DNA of 64,000 bases from Paraspadella gotoi (GCA_051294375.1 CM119263.1:26436558-26500557); one strand, 5' to 3'; shown: positions 47,080-57,347, counted from the first letter of the stretch. Translations and numbers: made by a program. Notes: generated by a model not told the origin, from the letters alone.

Positions 47080-49590
47080 CCAAGTGAAATAAAAAAGAAA
47101 TAAAAAAGGATATTGAGATCTCCCGCATGTTAACGAGAAAAGGTTCGAGTTGGAGGCGACGAAACAAATCCGTGGAAGAAGAAGGAGACGATTCCAAACA
47201 TTTTAAAAGATAGAGAGAAGAAGAGAAGGAGAGAAGAGAATTTAAAAAAAGAGAAGTGACGAGAATAGAACATAAGAGAAGAAAGAGGATGTGAGAAAGA
47301 GAGGAAAAGAAAAGACAAAAAAAAGCTGCAGAAGGGAAAATGCAAAGAAAATTAATTATTAAACTAGAAAAGATAAGATGAGATAAGAGTAAACGAGACA
47401 AAGAACTAATTACGTTTGATGTCGTTGCTTTAACTTTAAGGACATCTCATGCACAAGAAGGTTAATATTGATTAAAAATTCTTTGTGGGATTATTTTAAT
47501 CATTTAACAATAAGTTAAGACTTAGATAAGGCGACTCGATTAAAACATGAATGCTAAAGTTTATTCTCCACAATTTGCAAGAGACATTGGGATGCAGCTC
47601 TTTTTTCTTCGAGTCTGGGAGACGTTGCATGTTCCTTGATTCTCTCGAGATTTTCATGACAACAATTTTAAAAACTCAAATGTTTTCTTCTCCAAGATTT
47701 TAAAGTCTTTGCAGCCGCTGATGCAATAAATGAAGGGTTGGATCCTTTAAGAGGCATGAACGACAGAACGCGTTGGGAGAGCTATCTAACTTATGTTTAA
47801 GATTGATTTCCCTCGAGGCGACACCGAGACAATACAGCTTCTTTCACAGATGTCTCGTCAATCGTAGACATTTTTTTTTTATTGAAACCTCGACTCGGCA
47901 ACATCTGCCAGGCTCTCTTAAGAATTTATTTTACATCGAATATTTATATTGTTAGTGCAAATAATTCCAGTCGAGATTTAATATCAGTTTTAAACGAGTA
48001 AATACGCAATAATGAAGAGAAAAGATATAAAGAAAAAAAAAGTAATAATTATTCATTTATTAAAAATTTTCCACAAGAAGATTTCGGTTTACTAACCGGT
48101 CGCCTCCAACACAATACAATAAAATTCAAAAACTCAACTTTTCATCTCCCTCTCACTCTTTCACCCCATCACCCTTCGCCTCCGAGAAAAGCCGGTCTGG
48201 TTTTCAAGGCCGACCCGCGTGAAAAATTGTCTGGAGATATTAAACTCATCAAGCCTCGACTTCATTCCATATTTGGCAACCATCCCGACGCGCCGACCAT
48301 TTTTCATCCTTTGGGTCTGAGAAAAAATGAGGGCTTTGATACTGAGATAACTCGTTTCCGTTAAAAAGGGGGAAAAACGGGATGGGTAGAGGGTGGGTAG
48401 AAGGTAGAGGGGTGAAGGGGTGGATGGGGAGGGTGAGGGGTGAAGGTAGAGGGGTGGAAAGGGGTTGGAGGAGGGGTGAAAGGTAGGGGGTGAGGGTGTG
48501 AGGGTGTGATAAAGGTAGATGTGTGGAGGGTGGAGGGTGTGAAAGGTAATGTGTGGAGGGGTGGAGGGTGTGAAAAGGTAGGGGAGAGGGGGAGAAGAGA
48601 GAAGAGACGAGGGGAGGAGGGAAAGGGAGAAGGAAAAAAGACGGAAAGTAAAGGAAAGTTTGTTGAAAGAAAAATAAACGTTTTTTTATTACTATCATCA
48701 AACAGGACTGATTAACATAACCACTATAAAAATACTTAGAAGACCAAGAGCAAGAAGAATAAAATATTTTTCAATAGGTTAAAGGAGAAAAATAAATGAA
48801 CAAAATTAATAAAATTAATAATGGAATTTTCTTGCACAGGCTTTGTAGATTATAACAATCAGCTTAGAACCTATTTTTTTCACCGTAAAATACTTTGACT
48901 CTATATCATGATAGGAAGCCACATTAGGATACGATGAAGACGAGGACGCCAACAACGACGACGACGACGAAGAAGACGACGACGACGACGCCCCCAAAAA
49001 AGGTTTTATTTCTTTTCTCGTTAACTTACTTTCTTCCTTCCCCAGTTGCTCTTCCTACTGGAAGACTCCGGCCCATCCTAAAACGTACTGGGAGACAATA
49101 ACCCCTTCTTAATCTACAGGCCTAACCCCCCCTCCCCCACCCGGTCCGGCCCACCCCGACTTTCCCGGGCTCTGACCCCCCTGGCTCCGACCCTCCAGGC
49201 TCCAACCCCGATCCAAACTGTAAACCGGTCCCTGGACGCTCGCTAATTTCGTTTCCCTCCGTCGATTCGTCATGGAGATTCTCCCAGTTTGGATCCGTTG
49301 TTGTTGTTGTCATTGTCGTTCGGAGCCTCGAGACTATCTTCAAAATACTCAGCATAGAATCCGCCTAGAACTCGAGACGACAATAGCCGAAGCTATTTCC
49401 CCAAACCGACGACGCCACCGTCGGTCGACGTTGTTCTACTGTTTAGATCTCGAGATGAAACCATAGGAGGGTTCGGCCTATAACGGAGGAGAAGGCCTCA
49501 ATTAAGCCAAAGAGAATCCCAGCGAATTTCTTATCTCAAGTTTCTTCGCTTCGCGTGGGAGAGAGAAAGGCGGGGCCGGGCAAGGATCGG

Positions 49591-49615
49591 NNNNNNNNNN
49601 NNNNNNNNNNNNNNN
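49591..49615. other. 25-N gap with duplicated flanks
   Basis: CGGGCAAGGATCGG ends at 49590 and recurs at 49687-49700 on the other side. Between lies a purine-only stretch not present in copy 1. Confidence 0.9.
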
Positions 49616-49885
49616 CATGGAGAGAGGAGGGAGGGAAAGGGGGGGGAAGGGGGGGGGGAAGAAGGGAGGGGAGGAGAGAGAAGGGGGCGGGCAAGGATCG
49701 GCAGTGGACAGGGTTTCTTCCGTCGGGTCGCAAGGCGAGGTGTGGGTTCAGTTGCTCTATCTGTTGAATCATATTTTGGGGACTGTTTTTTGTCTCTACT
49801 CTCTATATCTGTCTGGTCTCCTCTCTCTCTCTCTCTCTCTCTCCTCTCCTCTCTCTCGCTTTCACTCCTTCCCCTTTCCTCCCAC

Positions 49886-50201
49886 CATCGATCAACAAAT
49901 CGCGCCTTTCCGACGATTTCTTTGGCGCGAATCCTCCAAAATCCCTCGTATTTCTTTTCGGTCCGCCGCCACAGCCTCCAATTCCCATCACGGCTCCGCC
50001 ACTGCCAAAAGTGCACCGCCGCCGCCGCTGCCCGCCGCCGCTGCTGTCACCATCGCTACATCCGCAGCCGCCGTCGCTTTCTTATCGTTTCTGCTGGCGC
50101 TTTTTGGCCACGTAATTTGGGTGTTGAGAGCGCCTGTCCTCCATTATGTTCGAGCTAAATTTTGTTTTATGTTTATCGGTACAGATCCGTTGTTTTAGCA
50201 G
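49886..50201 (+). other. three overlapping open frames, possible exon
   Basis: One frame gives a hydrophobic helix (TIATSAAAVAFLSFLLALFG) after a Pro/Ala-rich stretch; another reads LVFLFGPPPQPPIPITAPPL. Repeats of CCGCCG keep several frames open, so none can be chosen. Confidence 0.2.
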
Positions 50202-50294
50202 TGTTTTTTTTATCGCCGACGATGATAGCGGACGCGTTTACAGACGTGACCAACCGGGGGGAGGTGGGGAGGGTGGTTTTGATGGGCATGGGGG
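50202..50294 (+). CDS. candidate exon, weak resemblance to an MFS loop
   Basis: After TGTTTTAGCAG a phase-1 frame reads FFLSPTMIADAFTDVTNRGE then VGRVVLMGMGGFG. The order Asp-(x)-Thr-Asn-Arg-(x)-Gly-Arg followed by a Gly-rich helix recalls the segment between helices 4 and 5 of major facilitator transporters. That is an impression, not a match. The frame stops 2 codons past the proposed donor. Confidence 0.25.
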
Positions 50295-51045
50295 GTTTTG
50301 GATGAAGGGGGAGGAGAATTCTGGAGGAGACGAGGAAGATTCCCGAAAGAACGGCGCGTCGATTTGCAGGCGCAACTTAGTGAGTTATTGGCATTTAGAG
50401 TAATTCATAAGCGAATGATTACACCTGTTCTCTCTCTCTCTCTCTCTGCTCTCTCATCTCTTCGTTGTTCATTTTTCACGATTCATTCTTTCTCTTTCTT
50501 CGTTCGTTTTTATTCGTTTATATCGTCATTCATTTTTTCCTTTTCCGACGAGTTTCGTCCCGACTCTGTCTTCACGCTTTAGCTCCATTTTTCGTCGCCA
50601 TTTTGAATTTGAACCTTGGATTATTGTTTCATCTCCTTAGTGAAGAGTGAAAGAACGTATATCAAACGTATATTGGGCTTCACTGAGACTGGGGATTGTA
50701 TATTTCGTCGCATTGCGGTATTCTTCAATTTAATTGGGTCAACGAGGTACATAATTAATGGGCTAGTTTCTGCAAGAGCCACGACATTATCTACCGTATA
50801 TCTTGGATGTGGAGTGGATCATGAATGATCGTGTGAAGGGCGATCCGATGACATGGAATTTTCAACGGGTAAGGAAACGGAGCAGCAGCCAAACTGGCGA
50901 CCGTGAATCTGGCAGCAGAGAATCACGCGGCGGCGAATCTCAGGCTCACAGTCTGAGCGGTGATGAATGGCGTGAAACCCGGTGACTGATGCGCGTGGGA
51001 TAAAATATGAGAAGGGACGGGGAGAGAGGAGGGGGAGAATGTGGA
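50295..51045. other. no confident gene
   Basis: At 50890-50945 a GGCGGCGAATCTCAG-like unit repeats about three times. Open frames of 60-94 codons are not recognised. Confidence 0.35.
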
Positions 51046-51049
51046 GAGA

Positions 51050-51093
51050 GGAGAGAGAGAGAGAGAGAGAGAGAGAAAGGGAGAGAGAGAAAG

Positions 51094-51135
<42 letters not shown>
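51050..51135 (+). repeat. interrupted (GA)n
   Basis: GA dinucleotides with AAAGGG breaks. Confidence 0.95.
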
Positions 51136-51138
<3 letters not shown>

Positions 51139-52900
51139 TGAGCCGAGAGGCAGATCGCAGAGGGGACAGAATCGGACAGATAGATAGAAATAAAAAGAAA
51201 AGAATAAAAAGATAGACCTAAAGACAGAGAGAGTTGGGTCGAAGAAAAAGTAAAAGAAAGAAAAAGGAAAGAAAAGGAAAAGAGGAATGAATTGAATAGA
51301 AAGTGGTGCGCAATAAAAAATGGCACTGAAAGAAAAAAGGGAAGGAGATATTAGAAGAGAAAAAAGGGAAAAAAAAGAAAAAATGGATAAAAAGGAAAAA
51401 ATAGGAGGAAATACACAGGATTTAAACGTGAAGAGAAATGGGACAGATTTTTTTTCTCTTTTTTTTTCAAATATCCGCACGATTTTTCATGCTCTTTAAA
51501 ATTTACTTATCTTAAATTTTTTTTTTTCCCGTTAGGCTTTTTGCTTTTGGAATAAGAAATTAAAATAATCGTAGAATTTTTTTTCTTACGCGTTGTTTAT
51601 CTTTTTATGTCTCTCTCTCTCTCTCTCATTCTCTTTCTCTCTCTCTCTCTCTCTCTTTCTTTCTCTCTCTCTCTTTCATTCTTTCTATCTTTCTTTCTTT
51701 CTTTTTTATTTTTTTCTTTCTTTCTTTATTTCTTTCTTTCTTTCTCTATTTTTTTTTCTTATTAAACCCAGTTTCCAACTATTTTTATTCAAAATAACTT
51801 GTTATTCTAATTTGCATATTGCAGTATGCGTGAAATGAGACAGTTATTGGTAATATTTGACAGACATGTTTAAGAAATTATGTTTCTGCTTTAGTATATA
51901 AACCAATTATTTTTTTCTCACAACATTTTAATTAAACCGACCAAAAAAAAATTTACCACAACCTATTAAGTGAAAAAAAATTACCAAGAGTTTTGGCGAT
52001 GATCGAAATTGTTGTCCTATGGTAAATACTTACATTATTGCTGCTCAATTAGACTTGTGGATATGGACTTGTGGCCTTCGACAAGGCCTTTATTTGAGAA
52101 GCTTCTTCCGTGAAGCTAAATAAATTAACAGGGTTTTTTCATTAACATATTCTTTCCTTATTTCCTTTTTTTTTTCTTAATTTTTTTCTTTACTTTTTTT
52201 CAAATTTATTTCTCTTTCTCAATCCCCGTCTCTCTCTCCGATTCCATTTGCGTTTTTTTCGCTTCTCCTCGGGTTTTGATTATGGAACCAGAATCTACGA
52301 ACTTTTTTCTTTCTCTCTTGAATTCAGAATCTAAATTATTTCTCCTCGGCACTCACCCTTCCTCGACCGAGTTCACATAATCACCTCGTTCATTCGCTGT
52401 CATTCTGTCATAATGACTTGATTCATTCCCCTGTATTAGTTCTTAATCGCCTGATTCAGTCACTGCCATAACTGTTGATGATATGAGGAAAGTTCTATTT
52501 GCAAAGGGGGGCGATGAAAAAGTAAAAAAACCGAATGAATGGAACTGACTGAACCACAATTCCTATTTAAATTGTAATATTAACGCAATAGAAGACATAT
52601 AGAAGACATAAAATTCTCCTATGACGCGAACAATATTTAACCCGAGTAATAAATTAAATAATGTATGAAACAACGAGCGAGCGGGAACTTTTAAAAAACT
52701 GGCTCTGTCAAACCGATTAGGGAACGAACAAAAGAAACCTCTCGGTCCGTGACCCGCGGATCGAGCGATCCTGGCGACCGCCGACCGAACCAATCCATTT
52801 TTAATGAGGTTTTTCTTTCTCGTCCGGAACAATTGAACAACGGAGCGGGGACGAAAGAAAACGCGCAGTTGGAGACAGAGTAGCGAGGGCGATTCGCTGA
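51136..52900. other. noncoding
   Basis: Purine-rich to 51440, (CT)n/(CTTT)n mixtures at 51605-51750, then AT-rich DNA. No coding signal. Confidence 0.5.
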
Positions 52901-52917
52901 GTCGGTAAGTTTCGTAA

Positions 52918-52949
52918 GTCACGTGACTCGGGTTTACGGGCGCATGCGC
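52918..52949. promoter_or_regulatory. CLEAR E-box next to an NRF1 site
   Basis: GTCACGTGAC (52918-52927) is a perfect CLEAR/USF palindrome. GCGCATGCGC (52940-52949) is the perfect NRF1 core. Such a pair within 32 bp is typical of CpG-rich promoters. It lies 1.1 kb upstream of the CAP gene and 0.75 kb upstream of the short ORF at 53664. Confidence 0.55.
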
Positions 52950-53305
52950 GCCGCGGGACGTGAAACGAGAGAAACAAGGAAACAAAACGACAACCGTAGA
53001 AATTGAAAAGGAAACAAAGGAAATAAAAAATGAAAATAAAATGAATTATTACACTTATATTGAAAAATAAATACAATTTAAAAACTTCAATCGAGAGATA
53101 CATATATATATGTATATATGTACCGTACTTCTGACTGCATCGGAACAATATACTAATATTCCTGTTACTACATCAGTGAACTGAAAGAAAAAAAGCTAGG
53201 ACTAAAAGTCACTTGGAACATTATCTCCTCCCCCACCCCTCTCCACCCCCTTCACTCCCTCCCTCACAACAAACAGAATGGGACATTTCTTCCTCACATT
53301 TCCCC

Positions 53306-53500
53306 CTACACCAAAACAAAGGGTACAATTTTCCCCCCAAACAAAGGAACACGCCGCCGGCCGACGGCAAACGTCCCTAACGCGTCTTCAAACGACGCAT
53401 AAGTTAACGTCTCCCTCGCGGCGGCGACTGCGGCGGCGACTGCTGCGGCGGCGGCGGAAGCGACGTTCTTATTTAAAACGAGGAAAACCGAATTAGGCGG
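53306..53500 (-). CDS. possible C-terminal exon, unidentified
   Basis: On the minus strand, NSVFLVLNKNVAS, a mixed-codon Ala/Val stretch, then ETLTYASFEDALGTFAVG and VPLFGGKIVPFVLV end at a TAG (53308-53306). The Ala run uses GCC, GCA and GCG, which argues against a pure triplet repeat. The upstream part of the frame dissolves into CAA/CGA repeats. No family recognised. Confidence 0.3.
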   Translation of the reverse strand, partial: PPNSVFLVLNKNVASAAAAAVAAAVAAARETLTYASFEDALGTFAVGRRRVPLFGGKIVPFVLV

Positions 53501-53663
53501 CGCCGCGTAATGAGAGAGCCTTCGCCCCGAAAGACCGATTGAGGACGAAGAGCGGATTCGTTGTCGTTGTTGTCGTCGTTGTCGTTGTCGTCTGTTACGC
53601 TGAGTCAACCGCAACGAGACTCTGACTTCGCCGGCCGTTGGCGTCGTTTGCCCTAGCGTTTGG

Positions 53664-53858
53664 ATGATGGCAGATGGAGGATGGCACCGAGACGGCAATG
53701 GAAATGTCGATGGCGCGATTACGACAATGGCGGAGAGTCAGAGACGATTGCTCAATGACCGGAACGCCCATAAACATTGGGGCAGTTACCGGGAGTTCTT
53801 TTATATGAATAATGTTAAAGATAAAAGATTAAAGCATTACTCAATTCGAAACTCTTAA
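53664..53858 (+). CDS. short ORF, unidentified
   Basis: A 64-codon ATG frame (MMADGGWHRDGNGNVDG then ITTMAESQRRLLNDRNAHKH) with varied codons, ending at TAA. It could be the product of the promoter-like element at 52.9 kb or a chance frame. Confidence 0.25.
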   Translation: MMADGGWHRDGNGNVDGAITTMAESQRRLLNDRNAHKHWGSYREFFYMNNVKDKRLKHYSIRNS

Positions 53859-54034
53859 AAAATGCTTTAGTAACCTCATTAATAACAATGACAACAACGA
53901 CGACGTCTTCGATGACAACGTTAACTGACAAGCTTACTTCATCTCTTTATCGATTCTATTTCAACAGTTTTTTAGTTCTTTTTTAGTTCGTTATTTTTTT
54001 CTCTCATTTTGTTTTATTTTTCTATGAAAAAAAA

Positions 54035-54199
54035 ATGGCAATTGACCATTTCGTCGCCATGGTCGTCGTCATCTCCGTCGTCATCCCTTCTGGATCATCT
54101 AAGCAAAATCAGATGGAATATAGTCAACGTATGCTCGACGCTCACAACGAACACAGAGCCAACGTGTGGCCTTGTCCGACATTGGTCAAGATGCCCAAC
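54035..54199 (+). CDS. CAP exon 1
   Basis: Signal peptide and first helix. The start is the first in-frame ATG before the hydrophobic run; donor AAC|GTGAGA, phase 0. Confidence 0.85.
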
Positions 54200-55081
54200 G
54201 TGAGAAGGTCATCGAATGTTTTTCCTTCTCTTCGCTGCCATTCACAATTTCCCCTCGAATTTCTTGTCAGTTGACTTGGAGCATTCAACTGGAGAGGGCG
54301 GCCAAACAGTGGGCTGCCAAGTGTAATGGAGTTCACACGATCGGGCGTTGGATAAATGAACTGACGGGCATCGGTGAGTCAATCAAAAGATTATCTGAGC
54401 CTCATTCGCTTCTCACCTCACTGCACTTTCTCTCACTCTCGCAGAGGGTTCGTTTGGGGAGAACCTCTTCACTTGGACAAGGGGTTTGTACAAACCTCAT
54501 GAGGCCGTCTCTGGTTGGTTCTCTGAATTCAGATTTTACGACTACTGCAACGGCAAGTGCTCTCCTGGCCGCGAGTGCCGACATTACACGCAAGTGAACG
54601 CAATATTCGGCTGTTTGCCATTTTATTTGTTTTTTTGTTTAGCATAGGTATCCATGGTATATCTTTTCTTTTCGTTGTTGTATAGAGATTTACAAAGAAT
54701 TTTTGAATTGTTAGAACGATTAATAATAATAAAATCGTTGTAACAATTCAAAAATTCTTTGTAAATTGTTTAGCATAAAAAATTAAGGTTTTTTTAAATA
54801 AATAGTATAATTGATTAACTGAGCTTAGCTTATTTAATAGCTAACTGAGCATCACTTGCATCACAAAAATTGTGAAAAATTCCCAACAGCTAACGCCTTT
54901 TTTTCGCGCGCAGGTCGTTTGGGAGAACACGACTATCGTTGGCTGCGCCATGGAGAGATGCAATCACGGGAGACTAAGGGGAAAGGATTACTCCGTCTGC
55001 TTTTATCACCCGAAAGGCAACATTGCTCAACCGAGGCATAGTTGGCTGTGTCAGCCACACCAATATACTAAGCGTTTATAG
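54035..55081 (+). CDS. CAP/SCP-domain secreted protein, 4 exons
   Basis: Member of the CAP superfamily (CRISP, antigen 5, PR-1; GLIPR/VAL-like in invertebrates), normally an extracellular alpha-beta-alpha sandwich. Exons 54035-54199, 54271-54373, 54445-54593 and 54914-55081 (165+103+149+168 = 585 bp, 194 aa) join in perfect phase with GT-AG ends. MAIDHFVAMVVVISVVIP is a likely signal peptide. Then come LDAHNEHRANV (helix 1), LERAAKQWAAKC, the histidine in CNGVHTIG and the glutamate in SFGENLFTW (two tetrad residues). RHYTQVVWENT matches the CAP1 signature at every position, split by intron 3. CFYHPKGNI is the CAP2 signature with Phe for the usual Asn/Gln/Ser. The length is that of a bare CAP domain with no Cys-rich hinge. 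The subfamily, and so the function, cannot be set. Confidence 0.92.
54271..54373 (+). CDS. CAP exon 2
   Basis: LTWSIQLERAAKQWAAKCNG then HTIGRW; acceptor CTTGTCAG, donor G|GTGAGT, phase 1. Confidence 0.9.
54445..54593 (+). CDS. CAP exon 3
   Basis: GENLFTW, VSGWFSEFRFYDYCNGKC and RHYTQ; acceptor CTCTCGCAG, donor CAA|GTGAAC, phase 0. Confidence 0.92.
54688..54766. repeat. 34-bp near-perfect inverted repeat in CAP intron 3
   Basis: Arms 54688-54721 and 54733-54766 pair at 33 of 34 positions (one G/G mismatch) around the 11-base loop AATAATAATAA. The outer end reads ATTTACAAAGAATTTTTG. Confidence 0.97.
54914..55081 (+). CDS. CAP exon 4
   Basis: VVWENTTIVGCAMERCNHG then YSVCFYHPKGNI; acceptor CGCGCGCAG, stop TAG 55079-55081. 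Confidence 0.92.
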   Translation, partial: VVWENTTIVGCAMERCNHGRLRGKDYSVCFYHPKGNIAQPRHSWLCQPHQYTKRL

Positions 55082-55244
55082 TGGGCGGAGGCCGGAGGGG
55101 GTTGAAAGTTTCCAGTGAGAATGGGAGGGAAGAGTTTTGAAAAAAAAGGATGTGAAGAAAACTTCAATTTAATGTCGAGTTTAAACCGTGAGGGAAAGTT
55201 GGAAAGAACTTTTGGTAGAAACATTTGTTGAGTTTGTATCGCAG

Positions 55245-55407
55245 TTATTGGAATTTAAAAAAACCCCTAAACGTATTAACGAAGGCGACATCTCCCGACC
55301 GTATCGCGTTTCGCCAGAGACACTTGACGCTTATTGCGGCGGGAAAATCAAACAAGACGAATCCGAATGTTTTCAGCCAAACAACGAGAAGATCGAAGCC
55401 GAGCAAG
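55245..55407 (+). CDS. candidate exon a of an unidentified gene
   Basis: After GTTTGTATCGCAG a phase-2 frame reads YWNLKKPLNVLTKATSPDRI, AFRQRHLTLIAAGKSNKTNP, NVFSQTTRRSKPSK and closes at AAG|GTGGAG in phase 0, exactly what exon b needs. A second frame over the same bases (ISRPYRVSPETLDAYCGG...) also stays open, but its phase does not fit. Only 163 bp after the CAP stop codon. Family not recognised. Confidence 0.45.
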
Positions 55408-55539
55408 GTGGAGAGATGGATTTTAATATTTCTATTACAATTAAATTGTTATAGTTTTAAATGTAAATGTAAAGTTAAAATTTTAGAGAGACAAGTCTCG
55501 TATAATTTTAAATGAAAATGAAATGAAATGTTATGAAAA

Positions 55540-55950
55540 ATATGAAAATATGAAAAATTCAGGGCAAGATAGATAATGGATAATTTTATAATTGGTTGTT
55601 CAATTTCAATAAGTTCAGTTCCTTGTATTTTAGATGCTGGGCGGAGTACAATATAGTATTCCCGATCTAATACTTAAGGAGTGGTCTTTTCATACAATTG
55701 AAACATTCTTTGAAACTTACAACCACTTCATTGATAGGGAAGCCATTTACTCTGAGAGTGAATAAACGAGACTGTGAGAGAGTCTTGATTAAAAGCTTGC
55801 AGGGACCTGCTATGTCATTATCTTGTAAGAGTGATGGAGGCCTTAAACACCAAAGCCTGTCCAAAGTCAGGGGCAAGATAGCTTATTTATTAAATGAATG
55901 GATAATTTTATATTGGTTGTACCAATTTCCTATTAATTTTGATGAATGTA
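55540..55950 (+). repeat. dispersed repeat, copies C (tail) and D
   Basis: A tail fragment (GGGCAAGATAGATAATGGAT, about 55560-55615) is followed by the longest copy (55680-55950). Copy D keeps an 86-codon frame (55698-55955, GLKHQSLSKVRGKIAYLLNE and flanks) whose downstream part is also partly readable in copy A (GGKIAYSLKEWII), so a relic of an element-encoded protein is possible. The repeat sits in the putative intron between exons a and b. Confidence 0.75.
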
Positions 55951-55958
55951 ATCTTTAG

Positions 55959-56022
55959 AAGGAAAACCTGGCCATCTCCGACCATAAAGCCATCGATATT
56001 TTGCGACCCCTTCTTTTCGCAG
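55959..56022 (+). CDS. candidate exon b of an unidentified gene
   Basis: KENLAISDHKAIDILRPLLF then A; acceptor TAATCTTTAG, strong donor G|GTAACG, phase 0 in and 1 out. Codons are C/G-ending compared with the AT-rich flanks. Confidence 0.5.
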
Positions 56023-56170
56023 GTAACGAAAAGAGAGATTTAGTTTATCGGATGACTGATGTTAAAAAAAATATACTTAGATTAATTTTTTTTTTATGAA
56101 ATATGACCATAAAACATTTAAATTTCATAATAGAGTTAATATTTTTTTGAATTATTTAAAGAAGTCGCAG

Positions 56171-56223
56171 ATCATTTTGGAGCGTCCCTCTATATCTCAA
56201 TCTTGGGGTCTAAGCTGACAGAG
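56171..56223 (+). CDS. candidate exon c of an unidentified gene
   Basis: After GAAGTCGCAG the phase-1 frame gives DHFGASLYISILGSKLTE, with donor GAG|GTGAAA in phase 0. Phases of a, b and c agree. No further exon could be assigned before the gap at 56730. Confidence 0.5.
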
Positions 56224-56714
56224 GTGAAAGCTTAAAAGGGTTGACGATTTGGTTTGATTTAGAAACGATTGATTTGGCAGTTTTGAAGGAGCTGATGTAT
56301 AAATATAATGGATACGATTGATATGAATTTGTTACTTATTTTAGAAAAATAAGTTGCGTGAAAAACTCTTTTGACTTTAACCCTTTGTCATTTTAATTTT
56401 CCACTTGGAAATTATATTTTTTTTTCTTTAAATATTCCATCTTTCACTGCCTACATCTCCTTCTGCGTATTGCACTTTTGTTTTCTCTTCTCATTCGTCC
56501 GTTTCGAGTCGAACTTTTAAGAGACGAAGTATCGAAGATCGAGTTATGCGAATGTCGCAAAAAAGATGCCGCTAAGTAGATGCCGCAGTGAAAAATGTCT
56601 CAATCGGTTTTCTACATAATAAAACAATCAAATATATTATTAAGAGCTTAATTTTTTTGAATAAGCAAACACAGTAAGTATTAGAATCTCCACAATGATG
56701 ACGATAGAAAAAAT
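56224..56714. other. AT-rich, no gene seen
   Basis: No splice-bounded coding frame; probably intronic or intergenic. Confidence 0.45.
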
Positions 56715-56966
56715 CTCTCTCTCTCTCTCNNNNNNNNNNNNNNNNNNNNNNNNNNNNNNNNNNNNNNNNNNNNNNNNNNNNNNNNNNNNNNNNNNNNNNN
56801 NNNNNNNNNNNNNNNNNNNNNNNNNNNNNNNNNNNNNNNNNNNNNNNNNNNNNNNNNNNNNNNNNNNNNNNNNNNNNNNNNNNNNNNNNNNNNNNNNNNN
56901 NNNNNNNNNNNNNNNNNNNNNNNNNCGATGACGACAACAACGACGACGACGACGACGACGACGACT
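56715..56966 (+). repeat. (CT)n, 196-N gap, then (GAC)n
   Basis: CT from 56715, gap 56730-56925, then GACGACGAC to about 56966. Confidence 0.95.
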
Positions 56967-57140
56967 TCATTTGAAAGGCTAATTAAAATCAAAGCGGACA
57001 ACCGACGACGTCGCAGTTCAAAGTCGAGAGAAGAGGAAGAAGACGAGTCGAGGAAAATCGCCAAGCATTGCGTTTTGACGGAACCCATTGTCGGCGCCAT
57101 TGTTAGCGATGTGAAGATGACAGAGGAAATGACAGGGGAA
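56967..57140 (+). CDS. doubtful open frame
   Basis: In frame with the ACG repeat: SFERLIKIKADNRRRRSSKS then CVLTEPIVGAIVSDVKM. Mixed codons, but no bounded exon; a longer antisense frame overlaps it. Confidence 0.2.
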
Positions 57141-57292
57141 CAAAGAGAATGACAGGGGGACTGACGTCTTACGGAAGCGCGCTGAATAAATGTATCCCCT
57201 TGCAAATTATTGCGTTTCGTTATTGTTGTTGCTAATATAATATTCAAATGGTTAAGAATCATTCCATTTAAAAGCAACAACGTCTCCGCCAT

Positions 57293-57347
57293 TTTCGCGC
57301 CAATATATTTGGCGCAACTGCCGCGGCGTCAATCAACGACGCGCCAA
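57293..57347. promoter_or_regulatory. E2F-like cluster
   Basis: TTTCGCGC (57293-57300), TTTGGCGC (57308-57315) and an inverted GCGCCAA (57341-57347) in 55 bp, close to E2F/DP consensus TTTSSCGC. No gene start is assigned. Confidence 0.4.

Noticed and set aside
52563-52985. 140-codon minus-strand frame
   Set aside because: It runs straight through the CLEAR/NRF1 promoter-like element and resembles no protein.
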